Made by a program: the position numbers and the translations under genes
Notes under the pieces: model-generated
Told to the model about the DNA's origin: nothing
The model's database searches: none
What the model saw: only the letters and a program-made list of their open reading frames with translations
Assembly: GCF_023073415.1 (NCBI RefSeq)
Contig: NZ_JADPJL010000008.1
Location: 124,001 to 188,000 of the forward strand
Direction of reading: 5' to 3'
Source of the DNA: Bradyrhizobium sp. 190
Lineage (GTDB): Bacteria; Pseudomonadota; Alphaproteobacteria; Rhizobiales; Xanthobacteraceae
Length of the DNA stretch: 64,000 bases
Part shown: in pieces, positions 43,226 through 52,197 of the stretch
Numbering within the stretch: the first letter of the stretch is position 1
Layout of the letters: each line of letters opens with the position of its first letter

Positions 43226-43941
43226 CAGCCGCTCCCCACGGACGACTCGACCGTCATCGGACGGCAATGGGATGCGGCCGCAGGCCCCGTCGAGAACAGC
43301 AGATCGATCACGGAGACCGCGTGATCAAACGCAGGTCCGCGCTGCGGATAGGGCTGGTACGGTCCGTAGCTCATCCATTCGACTGCGATGCCGGCCGCGG
43401 CAAACGAGGGCTCGTCGAAATATTCGCGCGCCGAAGGCCCAGAGATATACTTCGTGGCGCCTGTCTTCATGCAGATGTCGAGCAGGCGTCCGGTTCGCGC
43501 GCCTTGCGGAGAGAATTCGCTGTCACGCACCATGGCGGTCGGGATATCGAGCCGCTTCATCAGCGCTTTCAGAAATAGCGTATTGACGTCGGTGAGCCGG
43601 TCGAGGCGTTCGGCGGTCTCGTAGACGGCTTTCAGCGCCGGCGCTTCCTCCGCGAAGTAGGGCGATTTGCGATAGGCCAGTTCGATCGATCGCCAGTGCT
43701 TGTCGGCCCATGGCTCCGCGAAACCAACTTCGTCGATCGATTGCTCGAACCGCGATTTGGTAGCGACCGGAATTGTCAGCCAGATCGGCCCGCTCGGCGT
43801 CATGATCCGGTTGCGGTTGTGCCAGTGCCGCTTCACATACTGTGCGCCGTCGAGCACGACATAGAGATCGGTGCGGCCAATCAGATCGAAGAACCCCTTC
43901 CACGGAATATAGCAGGATTGAATAATGGCGAGGCGCATCAA
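43225..43941 (-). CDS. WbqC-like family protein
   Basis: This 238-residue protein matches the WbqC family found in O-antigen and capsule loci. It starts with LAIIQSCYIPWKGFFDLIGR and has DLYVVLDGAQYVKRHWHNRN and ILMPSGPIWLTIPV-type sequence (TPSGPIWLTIPVATKSR here). The IEW-type segment VEWMSYGPYQPYPQR is near the C-terminus. Its activity is not known with certainty; members have been linked to amino-sugar or glycine-acyl modification. It is translationally coupled to the propeller gene downstream. Confidence 0.9.
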   Translation of the reverse strand: MMRLAIIQSCYIPWKGFFDLIGRTDLYVVLDGAQYVKRHWHNRNRIMTPSGPIWLTIPVATKSRFEQSIDEVGFAEPWADKHWRSIELAYRKSPYFAEEAPALKAVYETAERLDRLTDVNTLFLKALMKRLDIPTAMVRDSEFSPQGARTGRLLDICMKTGATKYISGPSAREYFDEPSFAAAGIAVEWMSYGPYQPYPQRGPAFDHAVSVIDLLFSTGPAAASHCRPMTVESSVGSG

Positions 43942-44262
43942 AGGCTTTCCGTATCAGGATGATCCAATCAGGGCCACCAGCTATGGGTGGCGGCGCCTTT
44001 TCCGACATAGCGCGTGGCTGCGACTTCGTCCACCGCGGACATCTTGTTGAACGACGAGCAGAGATGCTGGGTACGTCGATATCGGCACTTTCAAGCCGAT
44101 CGCCCGGCCGAACAGGAACCCCGTCAAATCTGTGCCGGGCTGATACCTATCTCGTCAGCGGGGCCGTCGTCGCCTCATGCGGTTTCGACACGTCCTATGC
44201 GTCGTTCCGCGCCCGACGAATCGGACGCACTTTGATCTTTGCGGGGAGCGTATCGTTCCGGA
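43942..44262. other. Gap without a recognisable gene
   Basis: This 321-bp stretch lies between the WbqC and WecE-like genes on the minus strand. The open frames in it have no family features and run into the neighbours. I see no strong stem or promoter. It may be decayed sequence; codon use is irregular. Confidence 0.5.
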
Positions 44263-45405
44263 TTATTTCTTCAGGAGCGCGGTCAACACCTCGCACACTC
44301 GCGCCTGCTGGCTCTCGCTCAAGCCAAACCACATCGGCAGCCTGACCAGACGCTGCGATAGCGAGGTTGTCAGCGCCAACTCGCCATGCGCACGTCCATA
44401 GCGTCGGCCGCCCGGCGACGAATGCAGCGGGACATAGTGGAATACCGCGCCGATCCCGTTCTGTTTCAGTCCGTTAAGTACCTGCTGGCGATCGATTTCG
44501 GGCGCCAGCAGAACGTAGTACATGTGCCCGTTGTGCTGACAATCCGCCGGCACGATCGGTCGGCGAAGCAAGCCCTGTCGTTCGAGCGGTTCGAGCATTT
44601 GATGATAGCGGCGCCAGATCGCCATCCGTTCGCTGGTGATCTGCTGCGCCTCTTCGAGTTGTGCCCACAGGAAGGCGGCGGTGATTTCGTTAGGCAGAAA
44701 TGACGAGCCGACATCCTGCCAGGTGTATTTGTCGACCTCGCCGCGGAAGAATCGGCCGCGATCGGTTCCCTTCTCGCGCATGATTTCGGCGCGTTGCACG
44801 AGCTCCGCGTCCCGCACCAGAAGACTGCCGCCTTCGCCCGAGATGATGTTCTTGGTTTCGTGAAAGCTGAAGCTGCCGAGGTCGCCAATCGCCCCGAGCG
44901 CCCGGTTCTTGTAACCAGCCATGATTCCCTGCGCGGCATCTTCCACGACCTTGAGATCGTGGCGCCCGGCGATCGCCATCATAGAATCCATCTCGCAGGA
45001 GACACCGGCGTAATGCACAGGAACGATCGCGCGCGTCCGCGTCGTGATCGCGTCCTCGATCAGCTTTTCATCCAGATTGAGCGTGTCCTCCCTGATATCG
45101 ACGAACACCGGCACCGCGCCTCGCAACACAAACGCGTTGGCGGTCGACACGAAGGTGTAGGAGGGCACGATGACCTCGTCGCCGCTCTTGATGTCGAGCA
45201 GCAGCGCCGCCATGTCCAGCGCCGAGGTGCAGGAGTGGGTCAGCAGCGCCCTGGCGCAGCCGGTTCGTTCCTCGATCCATTGATGGCAGCGCTTCGTGAA
45301 GGCCCCGTCGCCGGAGAGATGGTGGTTGCGCTGCGCCTCGGCTGCATAGACCATCTCATTGCCGGTGGCATGGGGTCGGTTGAACGGAATGTAATCTGCT
45401 GTCAC
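44263..45405 (-). CDS. DegT/DnrJ/EryC1 aminotransferase, WecE-like (dTDP-4-amino-4,6-dideoxygalactose transaminase)
   Basis: This is a 380-residue PLP sugar aminotransferase starting at GTG 45405 with TADYIPFNRPHATGNEM. PLP-binding is shown by LTHSCTSALDMAALLLDI, the ring Asp in VVEDAAQGIMAGYKN and the Schiff-base lysine K185 in FSFHETKNIISGEGG; the HETKN-GEGG motif is diagnostic for WecE. It makes dTDP-4-amino-4,6-dideoxy-D-galactose (Fuc4N) from dTDP-4-keto-6-deoxyglucose. RfbA and RfbB, which supply that substrate, are encoded in the same locus. It is divergent from a methyltransferase gene. An in-frame extension to 45543 has no family support. Confidence 0.9.
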   Translation of the reverse strand: MTADYIPFNRPHATGNEMVYAAEAQRNHHLSGDGAFTKRCHQWIEERTGCARALLTHSCTSALDMAALLLDIKSGDEVIVPSYTFVSTANAFVLRGAVPVFVDIREDTLNLDEKLIEDAITTRTRAIVPVHYAGVSCEMDSMMAIAGRHDLKVVEDAAQGIMAGYKNRALGAIGDLGSFSFHETKNIISGEGGSLLVRDAELVQRAEIMREKGTDRGRFFRGEVDKYTWQDVGSSFLPNEITAAFLWAQLEEAQQITSERMAIWRRYHQMLEPLERQGLLRRPIVPADCQHNGHMYYVLLAPEIDRQQVLNGLKQNGIGAVFHYVPLHSSPGGRRYGRAHGELALTTSLSQRLVRLPMWFGLSESQQARVCEVLTALLKK

Positions 45406-45685
45406 GGTTTCACTTTGATGCTTGTCGGGGCATTTGCCCCTGGTTCGAGAGTGCGCAAATTGGCGGTTTCCGCCGCGGGAATCAACGGCCGATCTCTGCC
45501 TGGTCGTAACGACGCCGATGCCTTGGCGGGCCGCGGACGCCAAAGCGCGGGGGACGCCGAAACTGCCGCGCCCGGCAGGCTTGCTGATTATTGTTGCATA
45601 CGTTAGTGACGGCCGGAAAAGCGCTTCGTCGCGCCGTGGCGGCCCCGGAATCCCCGGACTTTTCGATCAAGATGGGAGATTTTCC

Positions 45686-46393
45686 TTGAAGCGGCTTCTG
45701 GTATCCGTCCTGAAGGGTATCAACTGGTTCATGCGCCTGTTGGTCGGCTGGACCCACTTTGCGCAGTTTGCCGTGCAATGGGGCATCAAGCCGAGGCCCG
45801 AATGGTTCGATCATTTTCTCGATCAGTACTGGCAATGGGGCGCAACGAACAACAGTCTGTTTGTCGAGCGCGGCGTGTTTTCCCGGCTCGTCCTCAAAGA
45901 GAATTCGAGGATGCTCGAGATCTGCTGCGGCGACGGGTTCAATGCAAGGCACTTCTACTCGACGAGGGCCCGGTCGGTCATTGCTCTCGATTTCGACGAG
46001 GATGCAATCCCGCACGCCAAGCGGTACAATTCCGCGCCAAATATCACATTCATCAAGCAGGACATCCGCGCCGGGCTTCCGGACGGGCCGTTCGACAACA
46101 TCGTGTGGGATGCGGCGATCGAGCATTTTACCGAAAAGGAAATCGATTCCATCATGGGCGCGATCGTCGAGCGCCTCGGTGCTGACGGCATCCTCAGCGG
46201 TTATACGCTGACCGAAGACAAGACCGGCAAGAAGAGCAATGCCCTGCACGAGTACGAATTCAAGGACAAGGAAGATCTGCGGCGCTTCTTCTTGCCGCAC
46301 TTCAAGTTCGTGCGCGTGTGGGAAACGATCTATCCTACCCGGCACAATCTGTATTTTGTGGCGTCCCAGACCCCGGTCGAAATGTATGGCTAG
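45686..46393 (+). CDS. Class I SAM-dependent methyltransferase
   Basis: This protein of about 235 residues probably starts at TTG 45686, preceded by GGGAGA. It has an N-terminal amphipathic region (KGINWFMRLLVGWTHF), a SAM motif MLEICCGDGFNARHF, the acidic residue in VIALDFDEDAIPHA and NIVWDAAIEHFTEKEID. The C-terminal end has FLPHFKFVRVWET. The acceptor is unknown; the glycan context suggests a sugar or a lipid-linked intermediate. The longer open frame to 45422 would run over the upstream promoter. Confidence 0.82.
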   Translation: MKRLLVSVLKGINWFMRLLVGWTHFAQFAVQWGIKPRPEWFDHFLDQYWQWGATNNSLFVERGVFSRLVLKENSRMLEICCGDGFNARHFYSTRARSVIALDFDEDAIPHAKRYNSAPNITFIKQDIRAGLPDGPFDNIVWDAAIEHFTEKEIDSIMGAIVERLGADGILSGYTLTEDKTGKKSNALHEYEFKDKEDLRRFFLPHFKFVRVWETIYPTRHNLYFVASQTPVEMYG

Positions 46394-46449
46394 GCCGTTG
46401 CCGTCTTGACCGCATGCCATTGGAGCGCACCGTTCCGGAGAGGGCGTCG

Positions 46450-47970
46450 ATGACCGGTTCCCCAAGCCGCGCGCGCCGTCTCTCGCAAGGCTGGTCGGCA
46501 AATCTCCTGCAAATGGCGTTGGGAACAGCGCAGCAAGTCGCGCTGGTCCCCATCTTCCTGCACTACTGGTCGAACGATGTGCTCGCCGCGTGGCTGGCGA
46601 TCTATGCCGCCGGAAATCTCGTTCTGATCGTTGATGCCGGCCTGCAATTTCGCGCGATCAACCGTTTTTTTGCGTTCAAGTCCAGCGTCGACAGCGATCG
46701 TCGTACCGGACAATTCTATGCCGAACTGCGGCGGATCTATCTTGGGCTCGCGGGGACGCTCGCTGTCGCCACGCTGATCCTCATTCATGTGCTTCCGCCT
46801 TCCGCGATGCTTGGCTTTGGCGCGATCGCGCAATTTGACCTGGCGTTCGGCGCGATGATCGTTGGCACACTCCTCACGCTGCCGGTCAATATTGCGGCGG
46901 CACTTTACCGCGCGCGCGGCCTCTACGGGCGAGCGGTCAAGCTCATGAATCTCGGGATGCTTGGAGCCTTGCTCGGGCAACTTGTGGCCGTCACGCTGAC
47001 CCAAAGCCTGTTTTACGTCACCATCGTCTATGTCGCGGCGCAAATGCTGGTTGCGGCCTATCTTCTGATGTCGGATGCGCCGCGGCTGTTTCCGTTTCTG
47101 CGCGGGGTACGTGCAACGCGTTCGTTGGGCTGGATCGCCGGCCAGTTTCGCAAGGCAGCTCCATTCGCGGTCGCAAGCGCCGCCGATCTGGCATTGCTCA
47201 ATCTGCCGGTGCTGCTGGTCAGCGCGCTCGTGTCCGACCGGGTCGCGGTGGCACAATGGGGCCTGACCCGCGTCGTTGCCGGGCTGATACGGGTGCTTTG
47301 CGTCCAGACGACCCTTCCGCTGGCCGCCGAGCTCGGTCACGATTATGCCGTCGGCCACCGGGAACGGTTGCAGGGCCTGTACGCGCGCGGCTCCGTGCTG
47401 GTGGCGCTGCTGGCGAGCGTCGTGGTTTCGGGCCTGTTGCCGTTCTGGCCGGATTTTTTCGCGCTTTGGACGCACGGCGCCATCCCTTACGATGGCCCGC
47501 TGACATTTGTGCTGCTGATCGGTACGGCTGCGGTGGCCCCCTCGATCCTCGCGCTGGGCTACGCGAATTACAGCGATCGGGGGCCGCTTTTGCTGCGGAC
47601 CAAGGCGCTGCAACTGGTCCTGTTCCTCGTTCTGTCGGCGATCCTGATTCCTTCGATCGGGCTGCTTGGAGCGGCCATTGCCGTCGTCGCCAGCGAGCTC
47701 CTGATCCAGTTCGGTGTGCTCGGACGCATCATCATCGGGCAAACGCTGCAGCATCCGCTGCGGCATTTGTTGTTCCTGGCCACGGTGATGGTCACCGTGA
47801 CGCTTGCCGGATGGGCGCTGGGAACGGCGATCCGGCTTGCCGTCCCGCTGGCAGAACCGTTGCGGTTCTTCGTCGAATGCGGGCTATGGCTGGTTGTCGT
47901 CGCAGTTGCAGCCAGTCCGCTGGCGATCGAGAGGGTCCGCAGCAGACTGACTGCAGCTATACCCCGCTAG
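46450..47970 (+). CDS. Polysaccharide flippase-like membrane protein (Wzx/MATE superfamily)
   Basis: This 506-residue protein has about 12-14 hydrophobic segments arranged as in polysaccharide exporters: NLLQMALGTAQQVALVPIFLH first, then WLAIYAAGNLVLIVDAGLQF, and later VLLVSALVSDRVAVAQWGLT and ILIPSIGLLGAAIAVVASEL. It would flip undecaprenyl-linked glycan across the inner membrane. The start with AGAGGG upstream is at 46450. It overlaps the end of the convergent rfbA by 4 bp. Confidence 0.82.
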   Translation: MTGSPSRARRLSQGWSANLLQMALGTAQQVALVPIFLHYWSNDVLAAWLAIYAAGNLVLIVDAGLQFRAINRFFAFKSSVDSDRRTGQFYAELRRIYLGLAGTLAVATLILIHVLPPSAMLGFGAIAQFDLAFGAMIVGTLLTLPVNIAAALYRARGLYGRAVKLMNLGMLGALLGQLVAVTLTQSLFYVTIVYVAAQMLVAAYLLMSDAPRLFPFLRGVRATRSLGWIAGQFRKAAPFAVASAADLALLNLPVLLVSALVSDRVAVAQWGLTRVVAGLIRVLCVQTTLPLAAELGHDYAVGHRERLQGLYARGSVLVALLASVVVSGLLPFWPDFFALWTHGAIPYDGPLTFVLLIGTAAVAPSILALGYANYSDRGPLLLRTKALQLVLFLVLSAILIPSIGLLGAAIAVVASELLIQFGVLGRIIIGQTLQHPLRHLLFLATVMVTVTLAGWALGTAIRLAVPLAEPLRFFVECGLWLVVVAVAASPLAIERVRSRLTAAIPR

Positions 47971-48845
47971 CGAGGAATCGTCGCCTGGCGAATGAGGTAT
48001 TGGCCGTAGCCGGTATTCTTCATCGGCTCGGCAAGGCGCAGCAGTTGTTCGGTGTCGATGAAGCCCTGGCTGAACGCGATTTCCTCCGGGCAGGCGATCT
48101 TCAGGCCCTGACGCTTCTCCACGATGTGGATGAACTGCGAGGCTTCGAGCAGCGATTCATGCGTGCCGGCGTCGAGCCAGGCGTAGCCGCGGCCGAAACG
48201 TTCGGCGTTAAGGTCGCCGCGTTCCAGATACCACTGGTTGACGTCGGTGATCTCGAGTTCCCCACGCGGCGACGGCTTCATCTCGCGCACGACGTCGACG
48301 ACGCGTTCGTCATAGAAGTAAAGCCCCGTCACGGCGTAGTTGGATTTCGGCGCCTTCGGCTTCTCCACGATCCGCAACGGCCGATGAGAGGAATCGAACT
48401 CGATGACGCCATAGCGCTCGGGATCGTCGACCCAGCACGCGAACACCGTCGCGCCGCGGCTCTGCTGCGCGGAGGTGCGCAACAGCGCCCGCAGATTGTC
48501 GCCGTAGAAGATGTTATCGCCGAGGATCAGCGCGCAGGATCCGCCGGCCAGAAAATCCCGCCCGATCAGGAAAGCTTCCGCGATACCGCCGGGATGATCC
48601 TGGACGGCAAAGGAAAGCTCGATGCCCCATTGCCGTCCATCACCGAGCAGGCGCCTGAACTGGTCGATCTCCTCCGGCGTGGTGATGATCAGGAACTCGC
48701 GCAAGCCCGCCATCATCAGCGTTGTGAGCGAATAATAGATCAGCGGCTTGTCGTAGACCGGCAATAGCTGCTTCGAGGTCGCTAGCGTTAGCGGATAAAG
48801 CCGCGTGCCGCGGCCGCCTGCCAGAATGATACCTTTGCGATTCAT
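47967..48845 (-). CDS. rfbA: Glucose-1-phosphate thymidylyltransferase
   Basis: This 292-residue nucleotidyltransferase has the signature KGIILAGGRGTRLYPLT, then SKQLLPVYDKPLIYYSLTTL, the metal-binding Asp in LILGDNIFYGD, and GRGYAWLDAGTHESLLEA near the C-terminus. It joins dTTP and glucose-1-phosphate to dTDP-glucose, the substrate of RfbB. The gene is alone on this strand, facing the flippase. ATG 48845 begins directly at the conserved N-terminus; the longer frame to 48911 is not supported. Confidence 0.97.
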   Translation of the reverse strand: MNRKGIILAGGRGTRLYPLTLATSKQLLPVYDKPLIYYSLTTLMMAGLREFLIITTPEEIDQFRRLLGDGRQWGIELSFAVQDHPGGIAEAFLIGRDFLAGGSCALILGDNIFYGDNLRALLRTSAQQSRGATVFACWVDDPERYGVIEFDSSHRPLRIVEKPKAPKSNYAVTGLYFYDERVVDVVREMKPSPRGELEITDVNQWYLERGDLNAERFGRGYAWLDAGTHESLLEASQFIHIVEKRQGLKIACPEEIAFSQGFIDTEQLLRLAEPMKNTGYGQYLIRQATIPR

Positions 48846-49075
48846 GCGCCGAACTCTTCGCGGGTGGCGGGAGTGGAGGGGCCTCGTTAGCACGCGCCAA
48901 CCGGCGCACAAAATGCTTTCCGGGCCCCATAGCGGAAATATTTCAATGGTTTACGCGGACATGCACGCGTTGCGCCGTCGCTATGGGTGCGATAGGAATG
49001 GCCTATTGCGGCGCTTTATGACGCAATGTCGGTGACGCACCGGCGCAATTCGCGACCTGAGCTGCGACGGGGATC

Positions 49076-50086
49076 ATGGCCAACCGCGCCTATTGTACCT
49101 ATTTCGATCACAACTACCTGCCACGCGGGCTGGCGCTCTACCATTCGTTGCAGCGGCATGCGCGGGGCGCGGAGCTCTGGGTGCTATGCCTGAGCGAGGC
49201 CTGTCACCGGGCTCTGACTGCGCTCGATCTGCCCAATCTGGTCCCGGTGCGGCTGGCCGACTTCGAGGGCGCCAATCCCGACGTCGCGGCCACGCGCTCC
49301 ACGCGCAGCCTGATCGAATATTATTTCACGTGTTCGCCGGCCTGGATGCTTTTCGTGTTGAACGGCAAGCCGGATGCGGAGTGGGTCACATATCTCGACA
49401 GCGATCTCTTCTTCTTCGCCTCACCCGATCCGATCTACGATGAGATGAAGGACGCGGCGTTCGGCATCGTTCCACATCGTTTCGCCCGAGGGTTGGAAGG
49501 TCAGCGCAGGTTTGGACTCTACAACGTCGGCTGGGTAAGCGTTCGCAGGCGCAACGACGGGGTCCAGGCCTTGCGTTGGTGGCGCGAGCGCTGCATCGAA
49601 TGGTGCTATGACCGGGTGGAGGGCGATCGCTTCGCTGACCAGCGCTACCTCGATCGATTGCCGGAAATGTTTGGCGGGGTCCATGTCATCTCGCATCTCG
49701 GGGCCAATCTCGCACCTTGGAATTTTGCGGACTGCGATCTGCAGTGGAAAGATGGCGGGGTAGAGATTGAGCGACGATATCCGCTGCTGTTCTTTCATTT
49801 TTACGGGGTAAAGCGCAGCGGCGGCTATTATTTCAATAGCCACCGGCTCTATCACGCGCCATTTTCCAGCCTGATGAAGCATAAACTGTACGAGCCCTAC
49901 ACGGCGGCGCTCGCGGAGGCCGAACGGGCGGCGGCGCCTTATCTGAAGGACCAGCAGATCGATACGATCCGAAAGCCCGTCGCCACCACCCTCGGCGACC
50001 GCATGTCCAACGCGTTGCGGAAGGCGAGAATGATGAGCATCCGGGGCCTTGATATCCTGACCGGCCGGGCTATCGCGGCCCGGTAG
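49076..50086 (+). CDS. Glycosyltransferase, GT-A fold (GT8-like)
   Basis: This 336-residue cytoplasmic protein starts with RAYCTYFDHNYLPRGLALYH, as in GT8-like and alpha-1,2-glucosyltransferase-like enzymes, and has a DxD metal motif in YLDSDLFFFASPDP. The second half has FGLYNVGWVSVRRRNDG and FHFYGVKRSGGYYFNSHR. It should transfer a sugar from a nucleotide donor. It heads a plus-strand operon with the reductase, aminotransferase and 2,3-dehydratase downstream (gaps 32, 6 and an overlap), so it may move the unusual deoxy sugar made there. Confidence 0.8.
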   Translation: MANRAYCTYFDHNYLPRGLALYHSLQRHARGAELWVLCLSEACHRALTALDLPNLVPVRLADFEGANPDVAATRSTRSLIEYYFTCSPAWMLFVLNGKPDAEWVTYLDSDLFFFASPDPIYDEMKDAAFGIVPHRFARGLEGQRRFGLYNVGWVSVRRRNDGVQALRWWRERCIEWCYDRVEGDRFADQRYLDRLPEMFGGVHVISHLGANLAPWNFADCDLQWKDGGVEIERRYPLLFFHFYGVKRSGGYYFNSHRLYHAPFSSLMKHKLYEPYTAALAEAERAAAPYLKDQQIDTIRKPVATTLGDRMSNALRKARMMSIRGLDILTGRAIAAR

Positions 50087-50118
50087 TCCGAACAATTCCT
50101 TCGGGAGATTCTTCACAC

Positions 50119-51090
50119 ATGCGGCTGCTGATCCTTGGCTATTCCTCGATCGTCGAACGGCGGGTGATACCGGCCGCGGCGAAAGTCGAAGCCATCGCGC
50201 AGATATCGATCGCAAGCAAGAGTCGGCCACAGCCTGATGGGTGGCCAAAGCAGGGGCGCTTCTTCAACGATTATGCCGCGGCGTTGCGCGACAGCGATTC
50301 GGACCTCGTCTATCTTTCGCTGCCGAATGCGATGCATGAGCACTGGGTGATGGCGGCGCTGGCTGCCGGCAAGCACGTCGTGGTCGACAAACCGGCGATG
50401 ATGACATTGACGGGCAGCGAGCGCGCGGTGGATGCGGCGCGGCGCGTCAATCGCGCCGTCGCGGAGGCGACGGTGTTCGGCTATCATCCGCAATTCGAGG
50501 CGCTTGCGGCCTTCGTCGCCGAACACGGTCCGCTGACGCAGGCAGCCGTGCAATTCATCATTCCGCCGTTGCCGATCGGAAATTTTCGCAATCACCGCGA
50601 GCTGGGCGGAGGCTGCCTGCTGGACATGGCGCCATACGCTGCCGCAACGATGCGAATCCTCGGCGGTGAGGCGGCGTCGGAAATCACGGCTCTGGCCGGT
50701 GGCCGGCATCCGGAAACCGGTGTCGACACGGGCTTTTCGGTCCTGGCCCGGCTCGGCAATGGCGGCGTATTTTCCGGCCATTTCAGCTTCGAGGGCGAGT
50801 ATCAAAATCGCTTGCTCGTTGTGAGCCGTTCGGGGTCTGTGTTAATAGAGCGCGTCTTCACTCCACCCGCCGATCATCGGATGGAATGGCGCCGGCGCGT
50901 ACGCAATGTCGATGATGTCGTGACGTTCGAGCCAGCCGATACCTTTGCTCGGTTCCTGGAGGCGGTGACGTCGGCGATCGACGGCGGCAATCACAAGAGC
51001 TTCCACCGCGATCTCTTGAGCGATGCCCGGTGTCGGGACATGATCGCGACGGCGCTCGCATCCCAGAATCCGCCGCATCAGCGCGTGTGA
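50119..51090 (+). CDS. Gfo/Idh/MocA family NAD(P)-dependent oxidoreductase, possible dideoxysugar 3-ketoreductase
   Basis: This 323-residue protein has a Rossmann start (LLILGYSSIVERRVIPAA), the VYLSLPNAMHEHWVMAAL stretch and the catalytic lysine motif VVDKPAMMTL (EKP in most members). The C-terminal domain has GGGCLLDMAPYAAATMRIL, with Asp and Tyr in place of the usual catalytic residues. In sugar clusters such enzymes (KijD10 type) reduce the 3-keto group after a 2,3-dehydratase. A 2,3-dehydratase-like gene is two genes downstream, which supports this role, though family membership alone allows others. Confidence 0.85.
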   Translation: MRLLILGYSSIVERRVIPAAAKVEAIAQISIASKSRPQPDGWPKQGRFFNDYAAALRDSDSDLVYLSLPNAMHEHWVMAALAAGKHVVVDKPAMMTLTGSERAVDAARRVNRAVAEATVFGYHPQFEALAAFVAEHGPLTQAAVQFIIPPLPIGNFRNHRELGGGCLLDMAPYAAATMRILGGEAASEITALAGGRHPETGVDTGFSVLARLGNGGVFSGHFSFEGEYQNRLLVVSRSGSVLIERVFTPPADHRMEWRRRVRNVDDVVTFEPADTFARFLEAVTSAIDGGNHKSFHRDLLSDARCRDMIATALASQNPPHQRV

Positions 51091-51096
51091 GAGACA

Positions 51097-52197
51097 ATGC
51101 CAATCAACGTGTGGGACTACTTACGGGAATACGACGAACTGCGCGACGAGATACTCGCTACCGTCGATCGGGTGTTTGGATCGGGGCGGCTGGTGCTCGG
51201 ACAGGAAGGCGTCAAATTCGAGCGCGAGATGGCCACCTATCTGGGCGTTGCAGGCGGCGTCGGCGTGAATAGCGGAACTGACGCGATCTACATCGCGCTG
51301 GCGTCTCTGGGGGTCGGGGCCGGCGACGAGGTCATTACCGTGCCCAATACGGCCGTGCCGACGGTCTCGGCGATCCGCACGCTTGGTGCCACGCCGGTCT
51401 TTGTTGACGTGCGCGAAGATGATTTCCTGATGGATGTCGGGCAGGTCGAGGCGGCGATCACGCCGCGCACCAAGGCGATCGTTCCGGTGCATGTGTACGG
51501 CCAGTGCGTGGATCTCGATCCGCTGATGGCGATTGCCGGGCGGCACGGGCTGAAGGTGATGGAAGACTGTGCGCAGTCGCAGGGGGCGCTCTACAAGAAT
51601 CATCAGTCCGGCAGCGTCGGTCACGCCTCGGCGTTCTCGTTCTACCCGACCAAGGTGCTGGGCGCCTATGGCGACGGCGGCATGGTGTTGAGCAACGACG
51701 AGGCGGCGATCCGGCTTGCGCGCAGTCTCCGCTTCTATGGCATGGAAACGCAGTATTATTCCGAGCGCCACGGTTACAATTCGCGTCTCGACGAGGTGCA
51801 GGCTGCGATCCTGTCGCTGAAACTGCCGCGTATCGATAGCTGGATAGAGCGGCGGCGGGAGATCGCCGCGCGCTACGAGCAGGGTCTCGCCGGAAGCGGC
51901 CTCGTGCTGCCGCGCGAGAACGCCCATAGCCGCCATTCCTATTATGTCTATGTGGTAGAACACCCGACGGATCGCGACGGGGTGCTGGAGCGGCTGGCGA
52001 AACGCGACATCAACTGCAACGTGTCCTATCGTTGGCCGATTCACATCATGCGGGGTAGCGCCGATCTCGGCTATTGTGAGGGCCAGTTCCCGGTTGCGGA
52101 GCGCAAGGCGCAGCGCATTTTCTCGCTGCCGATGTATCCGCACCTGAAGGACGAGGAAGTCGATACCGTGATCGAAGTGCTCAGGGACGTGATTTGA
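51097..52197 (+). CDS. DegT/DnrJ/EryC1 family sugar aminotransferase
   Basis: This 366-residue PLP enzyme has VNSGTDAIYIALASLGVG, the ring Asp in VMEDCAQSQGALYKN and the Schiff-base lysine K186 in SFYPTKVLGAYGDGG. The FYPTKVLGAYGDGG motif is that of the FdtB/QdtB/DesV group, which aminate C-3 of dTDP-3-keto sugars; DesI-like C-4 enzymes differ. It starts 6 bp after the reductase gene, and its stop overlaps the next gene's ATG. No ketoisomerase (FdtA/QdtA) is nearby, so the 3-keto substrate may come from the 2,3-dehydratase. Confidence 0.92.
   Translation: MPINVWDYLREYDELRDEILATVDRVFGSGRLVLGQEGVKFEREMATYLGVAGGVGVNSGTDAIYIALASLGVGAGDEVITVPNTAVPTVSAIRTLGATPVFVDVREDDFLMDVGQVEAAITPRTKAIVPVHVYGQCVDLDPLMAIAGRHGLKVMEDCAQSQGALYKNHQSGSVGHASAFSFYPTKVLGAYGDGGMVLSNDEAAIRLARSLRFYGMETQYYSERHGYNSRLDEVQAAILSLKLPRIDSWIERRREIAARYEQGLAGSGLVLPRENAHSRHSYYVYVVEHPTDRDGVLERLAKRDINCNVSYRWPIHIMRGSADLGYCEGQFPVAERKAQRIFSLPMYPHLKDEEVDTVIEVLRDVI

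Noticed and set aside
43959..44345. A 128-codon plus-strand frame in the WbqC-WecE gap
   Set aside because: It has no conserved motifs, a serine/arginine-rich composition, and overlaps the end of the WecE-like gene.
46390..47766. A 458-codon minus-strand open frame
   Set aside because: It is antisense to the flippase-like gene and has a composition (RDQ-rich) typical of shadow frames.
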